Numbered from the stretch's first letter, positions 1 to 12,686 are shown. The stretch: DNA of 64,000 bases from Asterias amurensis (GCF_032118995.1 NC_092650.1:14568501-14632500), one strand, 5' to 3'. A program made the numbers and translations. The notes: generated by a model from the letters alone, not told the origin.

Positions 1-229
1 GGAAAACCCACCCTTGTTTCTGCACGTTTCATGTGTTTACTATAAATCCGCAATTCTCGCTGACGAGAATTGATAATTGTTTTAATGTTTTCTCAAAAAG
101 TAATGCATTTCATGGAATAATATTTCAAGAGAAGTCTTTCACCATTACTTTCTGCAAACCCTGTAAGTTATTCGTAAATCTGTGAACTTTTATTTTTTTC
201 TCTGTTCCGAAAGTGTATAATGGCTTTAA
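1..229. mobile_element. Partial TTAA MITE (GGCTTTAA end; family also at 53483)
   Basis: The right end reads CCGAAAGTGTATAATGGC followed by TTAA, and the interior (TTTTCTCAAAAAGTAATGC, CTGCAAACCCTGTAA) matches the inverted copy at 53483-53845. The left end is cut by the window edge. Confidence 0.65.
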
Positions 230-519
230 CAGCTATATGAAAGTGGGCCCAGCAGGTGGCAGCTCAGGGAGGGAGCAGGATCCCTAATTGCTTTGCTTTT
301 GTTGCTGCAAGCCCATCTGGAAGTATTGTTGTGCAGTGTTTTGTATTGTTGTCGTGGCTGAATAAATAATAATAATATTACTGCTATTAATTAATAATAA
401 TAATCCATGGGATGCTTCATATGTGGCAAATGGTGGTAGACCTTTCATGGTCAGAGGGCAGAAGGGCAGGTCTGTATGCTTCCAGAGCAAGGGCACCAAG
501 GTGATGATTTCTCCTCTGT

Positions 520-645
520 AAAGGGCACCCTATGAGGAAATAGTAAATTTCTACTGGGGCACTTCAAGGGCACCAAGGCAATGACCAGTGGGCATGGAGG
601 CAATCGCATCCATTGCCTCTGTGAAGTATCAGGTCTGGAAGGGGG
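520..645. repeat. Dispersed repeat (CAAGGGCACCAAGGCAATGA)
   Basis: The block with GAGGAAATAGTAAATTTCTA, CAAGGGCACCAAGGCAATGA and GGAGGCAATCGC recurs in diverged form at 17930-18050, and in part at 15575-15630. Its type is unknown and no terminal repeats are seen. Confidence 0.5.
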
Positions 646-652
646 TTGTATA

Positions 653-1029
653 CTTAAAAGGAAGGTTCACGTTTGGTAATTACTCAAAACAAATATTAAC
701 TTAAAAACAGACTTGGTAACGAGTAGTGGAGAGCTGTTGATAGTATAAAACATTGTGGGAAACGACTCCCTCTGAAGTAACGTATTTTTTGAGAAAGAGG
801 TATTTTCTCACTAAAATAATTAAAGACTTCTAGCGAGAAGTCTTTTATTCCTATCTGAAAGCACACAAATTCGTCCAACAAGGTTGTTTTTTCTTTCATC
901 ATTTTCTCGCAACTTCAATGACCAATTGAGCCCAAATTGTCACAGGCTTGTTATTTTATGCTTATGATGGGATACACCAAGTGAGAATACTGGTCTTTGA
1001 CAATTATCATACATGTACAGTACCTTTAA
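653..1029. mobile_element. TTAA MITE, family 2 (GGAAGGTTCACGTTTGG)
   Basis: Flanked by TTAA on both sides. The interior shares the blocks AACATTGTGGGAAACGACTC and GAGAAAGAGGTATTTTCTC with the copies at 51133 and 57385. It is distantly related to family 1 (AGGCAGTGGACAC). Confidence 0.7.
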
Positions 1030-1348
1030 TGCATCGCACATTTATCTAACTGGTTTTTTATTCCCTTTTCTTTTCTCTATATTCCCTGCAGTTGTATTAG
1101 ACACCAATAAGTGGTTTCATCAGACACAGATCATTGGCAGTGAAATGAGCATTACTATCGGCTCCGAGTATGACTAATTAGCTCATATACATGTACCACA
1201 AAACGGCTCCGATCGTGACTGGGCCGCTTCTATGGTGATTTATTTGATAATCATTGCATTCCAAGGTCAACATTTCAGTTGAACCTAGTTATTCTGAGGT
1301 CAACTGGTTCATCTGGATAAACTGTCCAATTTCCTTATAAAATCAACT

Positions 1349-1589
1349 GGGCCCAATTTCATTGAGCTGCCTAGCATAAAAAATTTGCTAAGCATTAAAT
1401 TTTTGCCTTGATAAAAAAAAGGATTACCAACCAAATTTCCACGTGATTTTCAGGATAAGCACACAGCTGATTACCAGTAACAAGCAATATGCAACAAATG
1501 GAAATTTGGTTGGTAATCCTGTTTTTATCAAGGAAGAAATTTCATGCTAAGCAAAGTTTTGTGCTTAGCAGCTCTATGAAATTGGGCCC
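1349..1589. mobile_element. Palindromic MITE with GGGCCCAATTTCAT termini
   Basis: The left end GGGCCCAATTTCATTGAGCT and the right end AGCTCTATGAAATTGGGCCC are inverted. The interior GGATTACCAACCAAATTTCC is mirrored by GGAAATTTGGTTGGTAATCC. Other copies lie at 10487, 11573 and 12394. Confidence 0.85.
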
Positions 1590-2338
1590 TGGTTTGAACT
1601 GTGTTCAACTAGGTTATAAATTTTATTATCTTTGGGTTTAACTTGCCCCCAGGAAGTCAAGGCTACTTACAAAATGCTTCAAGTACGACTAGATGCTACT
1701 TCTATGTCGTTCTATTTTGCAGGCTTTTCATGTTGAGGTATTTTAATACCTCAACATGTATAATGGTTTGCGGTAATGCCATGTGTACATGTAGGTCTAA
1801 ATGTACGTGCATTAAACCTACATTCATAAATACCTCGGTACAATTATCAAGGTCCAGGCCTCGTTGGGTTTAAACCACTAGTTGAAAACCTCTTCACCAC
1901 ACATTGATTCCCTTATGTGTATGTACATGAAGTGTTGTGAAAGTACATCTGGCATGGTATATTGATTTTAATTATCTGCAAATGTTTTTTTCACAGCAAA
2001 ACCTAGCAAATGCTTTATAGACCTTGTAACCTGTTAGTGTCACATGTTGACAATGTGTATCTGGGTTTGGCACAGTTTGTACACAGCTCAATCTGTGCAG
2101 TGCATTGTAAAACATGAAATATTAGGTTTTATAGAAATTGCAAAATAATACTTTTTATCAGCTTATGGTATTACAATAAGGGGCAATGTCTCAGATTTAT
2201 TTGGGCTGGATTTGTGTACAATTCTTGATAGTATATTTACAAATGTAGTAATTATGATGTGATTTTTTCTTCTTCAAATTCGTATTAGAGTGTCGTAAAG
2301 TAGCTTGCTTGCCGGTATTGCTTTACAATTAACTCTTT

Positions 2339-2704
2339 TTAAAGGATTTGGGTACTTTTTGTAACACAAAACACAATGCCCACAGATTTACATTAAACTT
2401 AACACAGTTGAAGCTATTGATAGTAGAAAGCGTACCTTAAAATGTTAGTTGCTGGGTGCTGTAGTTTTTGAGAAATTAGGAACATAATGTCATGAAAATA
2501 CGTTTTTACATACTAAAATAATTTCCGTCTCATGATCACTGAGACGAAAATTATTTTCATGACATTGTTTTACTCATTTCTCAAAAATTGTAGCACCTCA
2601 GCAAGTAATATTTTCCGGGAAGCTTTCTACTATCATTATCTTCAAACTGTCTAAGTTTAATGTAAATCTGTGGACATTGTGTTTTTTGTCCTACAAAAAG
2701 TACA
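2339..2704. mobile_element. TTAA palindromic MITE (AGGATTTGGGTAC)
   Basis: Begins TTAAAGGATTTGGGTACTTT and is palindromic around 2530 (CGTCTCATGATCACTGAGACG). The second arm stops at CTACAAAAAGTAC without the terminal repeat. The sister copy at 4372-4703 has its right terminus intact. Confidence 0.75.
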
Positions 2705-3101
2705 TGAGAAAATATGACATGGTCCAGCCATTTCTGTTTATTTTTTGCAACGCCTTCATTATCATAATGTTTATAATGTCACTTTTGGTGTCAACTTGGT
2801 TGCAAGTATTGATTGCGTTTATTATGGCTATGTTTTGGGGGAACTCAAAGCAAACTTTTTGTATTTTTTTTTCTTTAAAATATGGATTGGCTTTAGACCA
2901 ATCAAATTATAACCTTTGAAATAATTATTTATTATTATATATTATCAAAGACTCTCAAAGAGTCAAGGAATAGGCCTAATACAAGTATTGAGTGTGTTTT
3001 ATAACCCCGCACAGTGGATGTCTAATTGTTTACATGGCCAAATTTCGTAAAGCTGTCTACTATTAGGTAAGTTGGTGTGCTTTGTAGCAAAACAAAAGTG
3101 C

Positions 3102-3485
3102 TTAAAGGCAGTGGACACTATTGGTAATTACTCAAAATAATTATTAGCATAAAACCTTACTTGGTAACGAGTAATGGGGAGAGGTTGGTAGTATAAAACA
3201 TTGTGAGAAACGGCTCCCTCTGAAGTGGAGTAGTTTGAGAAAGAAGTAATTTTCCACAAATTTGATTTTGAGACCTCATATTTAGAATTTGAGGCTTTGA
3301 AATTAAGCATCTGACAGCACACAATTTCGTGTGACAAGGGTGTTTTTTCTTTCATAGTTATCTCGCAACTCCGACAACCAATCGAGCTCAAATTTTCACA
3401 GGTTTGTTATTTTATGCATAGGTTGAGATATACTAAGTGAGAAGACTGGTCTTTGACATTTACCAATAGTGTCCACTGGCTTTAA
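3102..3485 (+). mobile_element. TTAA MITE family 1 (AGGCAGTGGACAC), full copy
   Basis: TTAA, then AGGCAGTGGACACTATTGG, ending CCAATAGTGTCCACTGGC then TTAA. The central palindrome is GAGACCTCATATTTAGAATT. TTAA duplication with AGG termini fits Kolobok-like non-autonomous elements. Confidence 0.88.
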
Positions 3486-3851
3486 AAGCATAAAAGTATT
3501 TCACCATGATTTCTAAAGCTAGTAGAACATTTATAGGCACACATGCCGTTCATCATGAGTTTGCATTGTTACGTCACTCTTGTGCTTACCGCGGCTAAGC
3601 CAGCGTTTACCCTTTCTTTACCTTAAACAGTTTTATGAAATAGAAACTGTGCTAAGAGTTACGGATGCTCGTCCGTAAGCACAACATGCCCGCTTACATG
3701 TTTTATGACATTTGGCCCTGGGAACTGCTAGAAATTTTGTTTTATATTTACATTGTCTCTAGTTAGGTGAAAGCTTATTGTCTTTTGCTTATAAATTGAA
3801 GGTAACCATTAACTGATTTATCCAGTCACATGAACCTGTTTGGAGTCAAAA

Positions 3852-4203
3852 ACCAATGGCCATAAATTGTGCACTGTAAACATGAAGCACCAATGTTAAA
3901 ATAGGCTGCTGGACCAACATTTAATGTACATTGTATATGTTTTAATGTACATGTATATTTACCTATAGAAGTAAATATGGATAATTTTCCCAAAGAAAGT
4001 ATAATTTGGTTTGCGGTAACACCATAGTTTGTTGGCCATAAATTGTGTACTGTAAACATGAAGCACCAATGTTAAAATAGGCTGCTGGACCAACATTTAA
4101 TGTACATTGTATATGTTTTAATGTACATGTACCTTTACCTATAGAAGTAATTATGGATAATTTTCCCAAAGAAAGTATAATTTGATTTGCGGTAACACCA
4201 TAG
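3852..4203. repeat. 176-bp tandem duplication, two units
   Basis: GGCCATAAATTGTG begins at 3858 and again at 4034, and GGTAACACCATAG ends both units (about 4027 and 4203). The copies are nearly identical, suggesting a recent duplication. Confidence 0.9.
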
Positions 4204-4371
4204 TGTATCTACTTGCCAGGTAGAGTTTGTTCTTATAGAACCGTCTTTCTTTATTCTACAACTGCAAAGTAGATTTATCGGATGTTTGGGAGACTCGGTT
4301 CTGAAAAGAACTGTCCTGCTTTTGAACTACTACCCAGGCGGAAGGTGTAGAAAATTTGCTGCAACTACTAC

Positions 4372-4703
4372 TTAAAGGGTCTATGTAACTTTTGTAGGAC
4401 AAAAAACACAATGTCCACAGATTTACACTAAACTTACACAGTTTGAAGATAATGATAGTGCTGTAGTTTTTGGGAAATGAGTAAAACAATGTCATGAAAA
4501 TAATTTTTGTCTCATGAGACGAAAATTATATTAAACATTTACAAAGGTATTTTCATGACATTGTTTTACTCATTAATTTCTCAAAAACTACAACACCTCA
4601 GTAAGTAATATTTGAAGGGAAGCTTTCCACTATCATTATCTTCAAACCCTGTAAGTTTAATGTAAATCTATGGACATTTTGAAAAAGTACCCAAATCCTT
4701 TAA
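4372..4703. mobile_element. TTAA palindromic MITE, sister of 2339
   Basis: TTAA at both ends, right terminus AAAGTACCCAAATCCT. The body is palindromic around TCTCATGAGACGAAAATT and shares GTAAATCTATGGACATT-type blocks with 2339-2704. Confidence 0.78.
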
Positions 4704-5429
4704 GCTTATAGGATCGTAATTAACTGCACTAACACGAAGTCAGTTCTTGAATTGGTCTCTACGTTTCGACTAGCTTGCTTCTCAGGAGACTGAGGGATTG
4801 AAAGAAAGTAACTTCAACAAACTATTAAGTGGTATTTTTTTCAACAAATAGAACAGAATCAGGTCATGTATATTTCATACCTATTTTTCTTTTAGTTTTC
4901 GGTGATAGTTCTAGGGTTTTTGAAATATTTGTTCATTATATTTTCTTACTTCAAAGAATCATGTTTCATGTGCTTTAATTATTATATATTTTAACAGATA
5001 AGTAAGTGGTCTTGAACTTTACTTCTAAAGTACTTTTTTTTGCAATAAATATTTTTGCTTTTAACAACATACAAATTAATTGGCTGCCTTTGTTCATTGT
5101 TTATATCATGTATGTTAAAGCCAGCCTAAGACTGATATCTTCAAAAGTAACCACATATATTTAGTACATTTTATTTGCACTTTTCATCTCCACATGAATT
5201 TCTATGAACTCATAAAAGTTTCCTTCACTTTGCTAAGTGCCTTGGAAAAAGCAACTAAAATGATGGTGCTCCACAAAAGCCCGATGATTTATTGATCGAT
5301 GGATGCATATGTTATTGTATCTTTGCTCTTTCAAATCAAATATTGAAGTGCATGCTGATCTCAAAACTAAGGATATTACTCTTTCATCATTTTGGCGATT
5401 GGACCTCAAAGTTGACCGTTCTTTCTCGG

Positions 5430-5600
5430 TATTTTTTGTTAATTTTGGTTTTACCAATAAACACTGATGTGTGTTATCACTGTATAAACTTGGTACGTTC
5501 CCGAGCTCTATAAAACAAATCACAGGTGAATTACTCGGGTGGGATTCGAACCCCTGACCTTTGTAATCCTAGAGCAATGTCTTACCAACTAGACATTTCA
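5430..5600 (-). mobile_element. tRNA-derived SINE copy
   Basis: On the minus strand it has a box-A-like GTTGGTAAGACATTG, box B GGTTCGAATCC, CACCCGAGTAAT, and then the body CACATCAGTG...GGTAAAACCAAAATTAA. Sister copies at 15205 and 16214 are on the plus strand. Confidence 0.7.
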
Positions 5601-5827
5601 TTTGTGACACATCCAACAGCAAAAGTGCCAATATCTTGGAATAAATAGATCATCCTTCGTTTACTCATCATGAATGAAAACAACACCAACATCATGTGTT
5701 CAATGACTTCAAAAGGAATCTTCATCTGGTTATCACATTACAGCTCTCTGTTTACATGTAACTCAGACTTTTGTTCACAGCATGTGACAAGTGATGCTAT
5801 AATATAAAGTCTCCACAGCAAAGCTTA

Positions 5828-6290
5828 GGCCAGATAAATAAATAAAAATGTTGAGCGTCTCCATCCGCTGCCTTTTTAAAGGCCGTGGACACTATTGGTA
5901 ATTACTCAAATTCATTATTAGCATAAAACGTTACTTGGTGACGAGTAATGGGGAGAGGTTGATGGGTGAGAAACAGCTCCCTCTGAAGTGCCATTATAGT
6001 TTTTGGGAAAGAAGTAATTTTCCACGAATTTGAGTTCGAGACCTCAGATTTAGAACTTGAGGTCTCGAAATCAACCATCTAAATGCACACAACTTTGTGT
6101 GACAAGGGTGTTTTTTCTTTCATTATTATCTCGCAACTTCGAGGACCAATTGAGCTCAAATTTGCACAGGTTTGTTATTTTATGCATGTTGAGATACACA
6201 AAGTCAGAAGACTGATCTGACAATTACCAATAGTGTCCACTGTCTTGGGCCGCCTCCTTTTTAAAAATTTTGTTTATGATTTTTGTTTTT
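5828..6290. mobile_element. Nested pair: AT-rich MITE interrupted by family 1 TTAA MITE
   Basis: The outer element starts GGCCAGATAAATAAATAAAA and reads into CCGCTGCCTTTT. It is interrupted by a family 1 copy (5876-6246, AGGCCGTGGACACTATTGG to GTGTCCACTGTCTT) and resumes at GGGCCGCCTCCTTTTTAAAA. Confidence 0.75.
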
Positions 6291-6654
6291 CCCCGAAAAA
6301 AAGGATCTATCACCATTACCGACCTCATTGAATATTTGTCACCATGGAAACCTTATCAGACTGTGAGTCATTCACTATAGTTGGTATTGTTTAATCTGTA
6401 TGCTTTATATAGAGATAATGGTGTCCTAAGTGTGTGTGTCGAGCTCATTGTGTAAATGCAAAATATTGATGAAACACGATATCGATGGCTCAAGCTTCTT
6501 AATTAATACAGACATGACAGACGATGTGACCTGTGACATCACATGTTTACAAAAGAGCCACATCCAGAGCCTGGACTTCCTGCAGGCATGATTTGTACAC
6601 AGCTCAATGGAAGAAAATATAAAATCTTATATTTTATGGAGATTGTACTGTCTA

Positions 6655-6860
6655 ATTCTTATCAACTTTTGATATGATGAAAGGGGGGACATCTCAAAAC
6701 TTGTCCAGCTTTCACTTTCATAATGTGGAAATTATGACACAAAATGTCAACTTTCCCATAGGACCAGTGTAGTATCTTGCCTGCCAGAATACTCCAAGAA
6801 TGTACAAGGTCACACTTATTGTAAACAAGGTTCACATGGTTTATAGGAATGAGTTTGTTC
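6655..6860. repeat. Dispersed repeat shared with 30598 and 57700
   Basis: GACATCTCAAAACTTGTC, CAACTTTCCCATAGGACCAG and GTATCTTGCCTGCCAG are the reverse complement of blocks in the duplicated unit at 30598-31005. GTATCTTGCCTGCCAGG recurs at about 57805. Confidence 0.65.
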
Positions 6861-7454
6861 AGACCTTTGGCTGAATTCAGACTTTTTATGTTGGCCTGGT
6901 GAAGAAAATCAGACGATATTTTTCCCACAAATAAAGAAATCCTGCTCATCATGGTCTACTTCTCTAGTGCTTTGGATACTGTTTCCAAAAGCTCCTTGGA
7001 ATCTATAACCCCAGTGGGGTTACCAACAGGTAGAAATGCCAACATTTCAACATACCTTTGAATTTGTATCTTAAGTTTCAGACTTTTTAGTTAGTAATGA
7101 CTCTCACCCATGTTAATATAACTATTGTCATGACATGTGAACCAGACAAATCACTCAGTTACGCTCAAATAACACCGTACAGTATTTTCCTGCAAGGTAC
7201 TACGTTTGTGGGACTACGTTTGAAGGTTTGAATAAAGAGACCTTTACTCCTTTTACTTAGAACAATGTTAATAGTTTGCAAAGTTCTGTGGCGCACGAAG
7301 CAAAAGGACAAACAAAAACAAAACATTTGTAAATGAAAATCTTGTAGTTAAAAAGAAGCTGCAAAAGATTTAATTTGATCACCAACATTACACACATGTA
7401 CAGTAAAATACATAACATGAAGGTAACAATAGAGGGGTCAACCTATGAACTACT

Positions 7455-7812
7455 AAGGCCAAGTAAAAAAAGAAACATGTTTAGCATCCCCACCCGCTTC
7501 CTTTTTACAGGCCGCCTCCTTTTTTATTTTATTTTTTATGCACATTTTTTTATGCACATGTTTTTTTTTTTTTTTAAAGGGTTATTTTAAATGATCTCAG
7601 CAAAAACAATCTGAATGCCTTGTCTGAATGCCTCGATCAGATTGTTCCATTTATGTTTTGTGTATTTTAGCAGTAGAAAAAACAATGGATATTTGACATT
7701 TTAACAAAGAATGGCGGCCATATTGAAATAAAAGTAAATAAAGAAAAGCCCCACTTCCTCCTTTTTTTGAAAAACCCGGACATGAAACATGTTTTTATTT
7801 TTACTCGGCCTA
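7455..7812. mobile_element. MITE with AGGCCAAGTAAAAAAAG termini
   Basis: Left AGGCCAAGTAAAAAAAGAAA and right TTTTTATTTTTACTCGGCCT are inverted, each next to ACATGTTT. It belongs with the GGCCAAATAAATAAA group at 28490. Confidence 0.65.
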
Positions 7813-8320
7813 ATGCCTTGCCAAGGAAAAATGGCTGTGTAATATGCCTTCTACTAGAATGAAATACAAGGCGTGGCAGGCAGGGTGTTTTGTTTCCCAC
7901 CCTGACATTCATGACCCCAGTCTAATGGTGACCAATCCACCAATGTTTGACCATTGACATTCTTATTGAAAAGTTCACACTGGGGTATGGATTCCTCAGA
8001 GCATTGACCATTAAACACTGTTATTTGAACCCAGTCTATTTATATAAAGAGTGTACAGGCCACATGCAGACAGGCCCTGCTGTAATAAGGTCACTGTCAA
8101 GGAACGCCTGAGGTTTTGTTCTCACCCCAAGGTGAATTATATCAGGAGTACTCTGTTGGTACTCTGTCCATAGAGCAAGGAAGAGCTGTTGTAGACAGGA
8201 CACCAACATTCCTGAATGTCCAGAAACCGATCAAGAGGCATTAAAATAGTTGTTTAAAGGCAAAATAATTACTATCATAAAATCGTAACCTATCCAATTG
8301 TTTTTGTCTCAGTTTCTCAA

Positions 8321-8693
8321 CTAAAGACAGTGGACACTATTGGTAATTGTCAAAATCCAGTCCTCTCACTTGGTGTATCTCAACATATGCATAAAATTTG
8401 AGCTCGATTGGTCACCAGAGTTGCAAGATAACTATGAAAGAAAAAATAAACCTTGTCACACAAAGTTGTGTGCTTTCAGATGCTTGATTTCAAGACCTCA
8501 ATTCTAATTTTGAGGTCTCAAAATCAAATTTGTGTAAAATTACTTCTTTCTCGAAAACTACATCACTTCAGAGGGAGCCGTTTCTCACAATGTTTTATAC
8601 TATCAACCTCTCCCCATTACTCGTTACCAAGTAAGGTTTTTTATGCTAGTAACTATTTTGAGTACTATTACCAATAGTGTCCACTGCCTTTAA
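8321..8693 (-). mobile_element. TTAA MITE family 1, reverse copy
   Basis: Ends are AGACAGTGGACACTATTGG and CCAATAGTGTCCACTGCC then TTAA. The left target site reads CTAA, one change from TTAA. The body is inverted relative to 3102. Confidence 0.85.
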
Positions 8694-9167
8694 TTAAAAC
8701 AGAAACAATTAAGATTCACAGGATGGCGGTACAGGGGAAACAAGAGAAATAAATTTACTCACAAACCACAAACTGATGATAGTACTATCTATTATTATGA
8801 GTCACATTAGCATATTACATCATGTAAAAATTCTCATGCATGCCAATACATGTACCTCCAGTATATGCATTTCGCATATTGATGCGTATTCAAAACATGA
8901 TTATCATTTGGTTGAAAGATGCGGCTGACTTAACACTGTGCGCAGTCAAGTGTGACCTATCTTTACAAAATGTACGCTATGCATCCCTTACAATGAATGA
9001 AAAAGGTAATAAAGCACCAAATAAGCAATTATTATTGGTCATAAAGATGGCAGACTTAACACTGTGTGGCTTTGTGTGACCTACATGTATCTATACCCAA
9101 TGAATGTATGTATCCCTTCAGGAACACATGAATCTACTTCACTAAATACAACATGTACTGGTACGAG

Positions 9168-9558
9168 TTAATGGCAGTGGACACTATTGGTAATTACTCA
9201 AAATAATTATTAGCATGAAAAACTTACTTGGTAATGAGTAATAGGGAGAGGTTGATAGTCGTAAACATTGTGGGAAACAGATCTCTCTAAAGTAACTTAG
9301 TTTTTGAGAAAGAAGTAATTTTCCACGAATTTGATTCGAGACCTCAGATTTAGAACTTGAGGTCTCAAAATCAAGCATTAGAAAGCACACAACTTTGTGT
9401 GACAAGTGTGTTTTTTCTTTCATTATTATTTTGCAACTTCGAATGACCGATTGAGCCGAAGTGACTGATTGAGGTTTGTTATTTCATGCATAATGTTGAG
9501 ATACAGCAAGTGAGAAGACTGGTCTTTGACAATTACCAATAGTGTCCACTGTCTTTAA
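9168..9558 (+). mobile_element. TTAA MITE family 1, full copy
   Basis: TTAA, TGGCAGTGGACACTATTGG on the left and CCAATAGTGTCCACTGTC plus TTAA on the right, with the central palindrome GAGACCTCAGATTTAGAACT. Confidence 0.87.
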
Positions 9559-9559
9559 A

Positions 9560-10020
9560 TAAGGCTCACATATCCCGATACATACATGTGTCTGTTGTTA
9601 ACCATTATTGTGGTGCAAATTTACTGATCAAACCAACCAAAATATATTTCCCGAATGGCGGACAGGATCCTTCACTAATAAGAAAAATACAGCTTTATAT
9701 AATTAGTACATTTTGTTTCTAAAGAGTTAAAAAAAAATTAGAATTTGATTGTAGTACTGTAAAATCGATAATAAAATATAAAAGGTAAATTATGATGTAC
9801 ATGTATACAGCATGCACGGGTAAATTGGTATCAAATTAGTATAGAAATAAAACAATCAGATAATTTGTTTGTAAATAAATCAATAACACTTCTATCACTA
9901 CTATTACACGCTTTTATCTATCACAACATTGAGCTACACAAATGATACATTGGCAGCTCCATGAACATACACAGCAAATTATACTAGTCTTTCTGACCAT
10001 CCAGCTGGGCTAAAGTTTTA
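9560..10020. other. No feature seen
   Basis: AT-rich unique-looking sequence with no recognisable coding frame, terminal repeat or RNA motif. The same holds for 1920-2335, 4705-5430, 6860-7450, 7815-8320 and 10680-11570. Confidence 0.5.
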
Positions 10021-10027
10021 CAACGGA

Positions 10028-10475
10028 CTGCAGGCCAGTGACCAGACCACAGGCCAGTGGCCAGACCACAGGCCAGTGGCCAGACTACAGGCCAGTGGCC
10101 AGACCACAGGCCAGTGGCCAGACCACAGGCCAGTGGCCAAACCACAGGCCAGTGGCCAGACCACAGGCCAGTGGCCAGACCACAGGCCAGTGGCCAAACC
10201 ACAGGCCAGTGGCCAAACCACAGGCCAGTGGCCAGACCACAGGCCAGTGACCAGAACACAGGTCAGTGGCCAGGACCACAGGCCAGTGGCCAAATGGCCA
10301 GACCACAGGCCAGTGACCAGACAGGCCAGAGGCCAGACCACAGGCCAGTGGCCAGACCACAGGCCAGTGGCCAAATGGCCAGACCACAGGCCAGTGGCCA
10401 GACAGGCCAGAGGACAGACCACAGGCCAGTGGCCAGACCAGTGGTCAGACCACCCACCAGTGGCCAGACCACATG
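10028..10475. repeat. 19-bp minisatellite (CCAGACCACAGGCCAGTGG)
   Basis: About 23 units of CCAGACCACAGGCCAGTGG, with variants AACCACAGG and an inserted CAAATGG, and degenerate toward the right end. Because 19 is not a multiple of three and few units carry stops, several frames stay open on both strands. Confidence 0.95.
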
Positions 10476-10486
10476 CTAGAGTTCAT

Positions 10487-10675
10487 GGCCCAACTTCATA
10501 GAGCTGCTCAATCAGATAACTGTGCTGTTTCTGCTAAGCAAAAAAAAGCAGGATACCAGTCACAAACTGTACATGTGACATTGTAGTTTGGCTGGTAACC
10601 TTGCACTAGTAAGCACCATTTTGTTGTGCTTAAGTTCTCGTTGTGTTTAAAAGCAACTCTTTGAAATTGGGCCCT
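10487..10675. mobile_element. GGGCCC MITE, diverged copy
   Basis: Left GGCCCAACTTCATAGAGCTGC and right TCTTTGAAATTGGGCCC, with CTGCTAAGCAAAAAA and GCTGGTAACCTTGC inside. It abuts the 19-bp minisatellite. Confidence 0.75.
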
Positions 10676-11572
10676 GGCCACATCAGGCAAGTGTCCAGAG
10701 GCCAGTAGTTTTAATTCAGTGTCGGGCCAGTAAATTTTAACTGAACTATATCGGTTGAATAATATTGCCTCACAGTGTAATATTTGGAACAAAAAATAAG
10801 TTATGCTCTGTAGTTAAATATAACTGTTACGTGCTTGTTCAAATTATACAGCCAGTTGTGTCAGGAAGTTTTGTTTGCTCATTTTGACTCTTTTCTTGTA
10901 AAAACAATTCTAGTCCAGTAAAACATTTTGAGAAACAACCCTGTAGTATACAATGTATCATGTATATCGGATTTTCTCCCCAACTTTAAGTCCTGATGTA
11001 CAACAAGATTCAAATTTAAAGTAACGCGTCTGGATTTCAATGGAGTACAGAGATAAATGTCTTAGATTCAAATTGAGATATAAAGCTTTGCTCATTAGTA
11101 GTTATAAGTTGATACATATCTCAGACGCAATCTCAGTTCTTAGTGAAATCGAGCGCAGCTGGTCTTGTCCAGTCAGAACCATCACTGGCTTGGCAACTAC
11201 ATTGTACATGAATGTAGAACATCACACTATAACTATAGAGAAAAACATGAATGTGTCGTTTACAGTTATGTATCACTAATTTTGTTTTTTGTGCGTCTTG
11301 GGTGTCTCTATTGAGACAGATATGTGCGCGTTAGAAATTTATAATTATTATTATTATTTTGTTTTTCGCTGCAGTTGTGCGTTAGTAACCCTTTGAAAAG
11401 TCAACAAGTTCATAAACAAGTTAATAAAGGCCGTTGTAAAAAATGTGTTCACTTCAACCGAACAAGTGAAAGAAAAAAAAAAAGAAAAATATTAATAATA
11501 TCACAGCAAACTCTTCTGGTAAATTAGAGCAATCAGTAGCAGTCACACTATGCAATACCCGGATAATAATTT

Positions 11573-11759
11573 GGGCCCAATTTCATAAAGCCTGTAAGCA
11601 CAAAAACTTGCTAAGCCCAGGAAAATCTTGCTCAATGTCAAAAAACAGGTTACCAGTGAACATTCCATAAAGTTTAAATTGTTGGGACTGATGCCCCCTA
11701 TTTTTTTTTTTTTGCTTTTATAATAGCAACACAGTTAACAGCTTCATGAAATTGGGCCC
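11573..11759. mobile_element. GGGCCC MITE, short copy
   Basis: Left GGGCCCAATTTCATAAAGCC and right GCTTCATGAAATTGGGCCC. The interior keeps ACTTGCTAAGCCC and GGTTACCAGTGAAC. Confidence 0.8.
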
Positions 11760-12393
11760 CGATGTCATTAACCAGGGCGCAATAAGCATGATATGTAAGT
11801 AGTTCCAATTGAACACCCACCTTTACCATGTTTACTGCCCACTGTGGTTTTGGCTTTGGGCTGCGTCAAGTTTGCAACTGATTGTGCATTAAGGAATTTG
11901 ATAAACTTACACGTACCACATGCAGTATTTACAAAAAAACTATACTTTGTACTTGTGAAAACTATCTATTGACAAACAATTTTATTAAGTGAAATCCCCC
12001 AAAATGAAGTCTTTGCAAAAATGCATAAAAAATTGTCTTCAGAAAACGTCTATAATAAAGCTACATTTTACACATTTTTGTTTCCTGAAACAAAATTATT
12101 ACACCATTTGATAATTAAGGTTATTTTCCAAGGCACATACATTTTCACACTCAATAATTAAAATATTTCATTTTGACTTTTAACTAACAGCTACATTTTT
12201 TTCTCTTTTTTTTTCTCTTTGAATCACCACAAAATCAATAACCACAGCAGTACCACTAATAATATGAATGTACAATGAAGACAATATTATGCAAACACCA
12301 AAATGTACAAACATGATTAAAATATAGATATCAGGATCTTTTTCAATCCCAGTTGGTATCTCCAAGCGCTTTGAGCCTATCATCACATCATCT

Positions 12394-12642
12394 GGGCCCA
12401 ATTTCATGGAGCTGCTAAGCACAAAAATTTGCTTAGCATGAAATTTCTGCCTCGATAAAAACAGGATTACCAACAAAATTTCCACATGATTTTCAGGATT
12501 CAGCAAACATCAGCTGAATACCAGTAACAAGCAATATGCAACAAATGGAAATTTTGTTGGTTTCCTGTTTTTTATCAAGGAAGAAAGTTCATGCTACATG
12601 TAAGCAAATTTTTGTGCTTAGCAGCTCTATGAAATTGGCCCT
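12394..12642. mobile_element. GGGCCC MITE, full palindromic copy
   Basis: Left GGGCCCAATTTCATGGAGCT and right AGCTCTATGAAATTGGCCC. The middle ACCAACAAAATTTCCACATG mirrors CAAATGGAAATTTTGTTGG. Confidence 0.83.
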
Positions 12643-12686
12643 AACACCAAACCCAGCCTTCAGTTCTAAATCAACCCAAGTAACTT

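Noticed and set aside
10018-10501. ORFs on both strands with GLWSGHWPVVWPLACGL or RPQASGQTTGQWPDH repeats
   Set aside because: Products of the 19-bp minisatellite, open in many frames by composition only.
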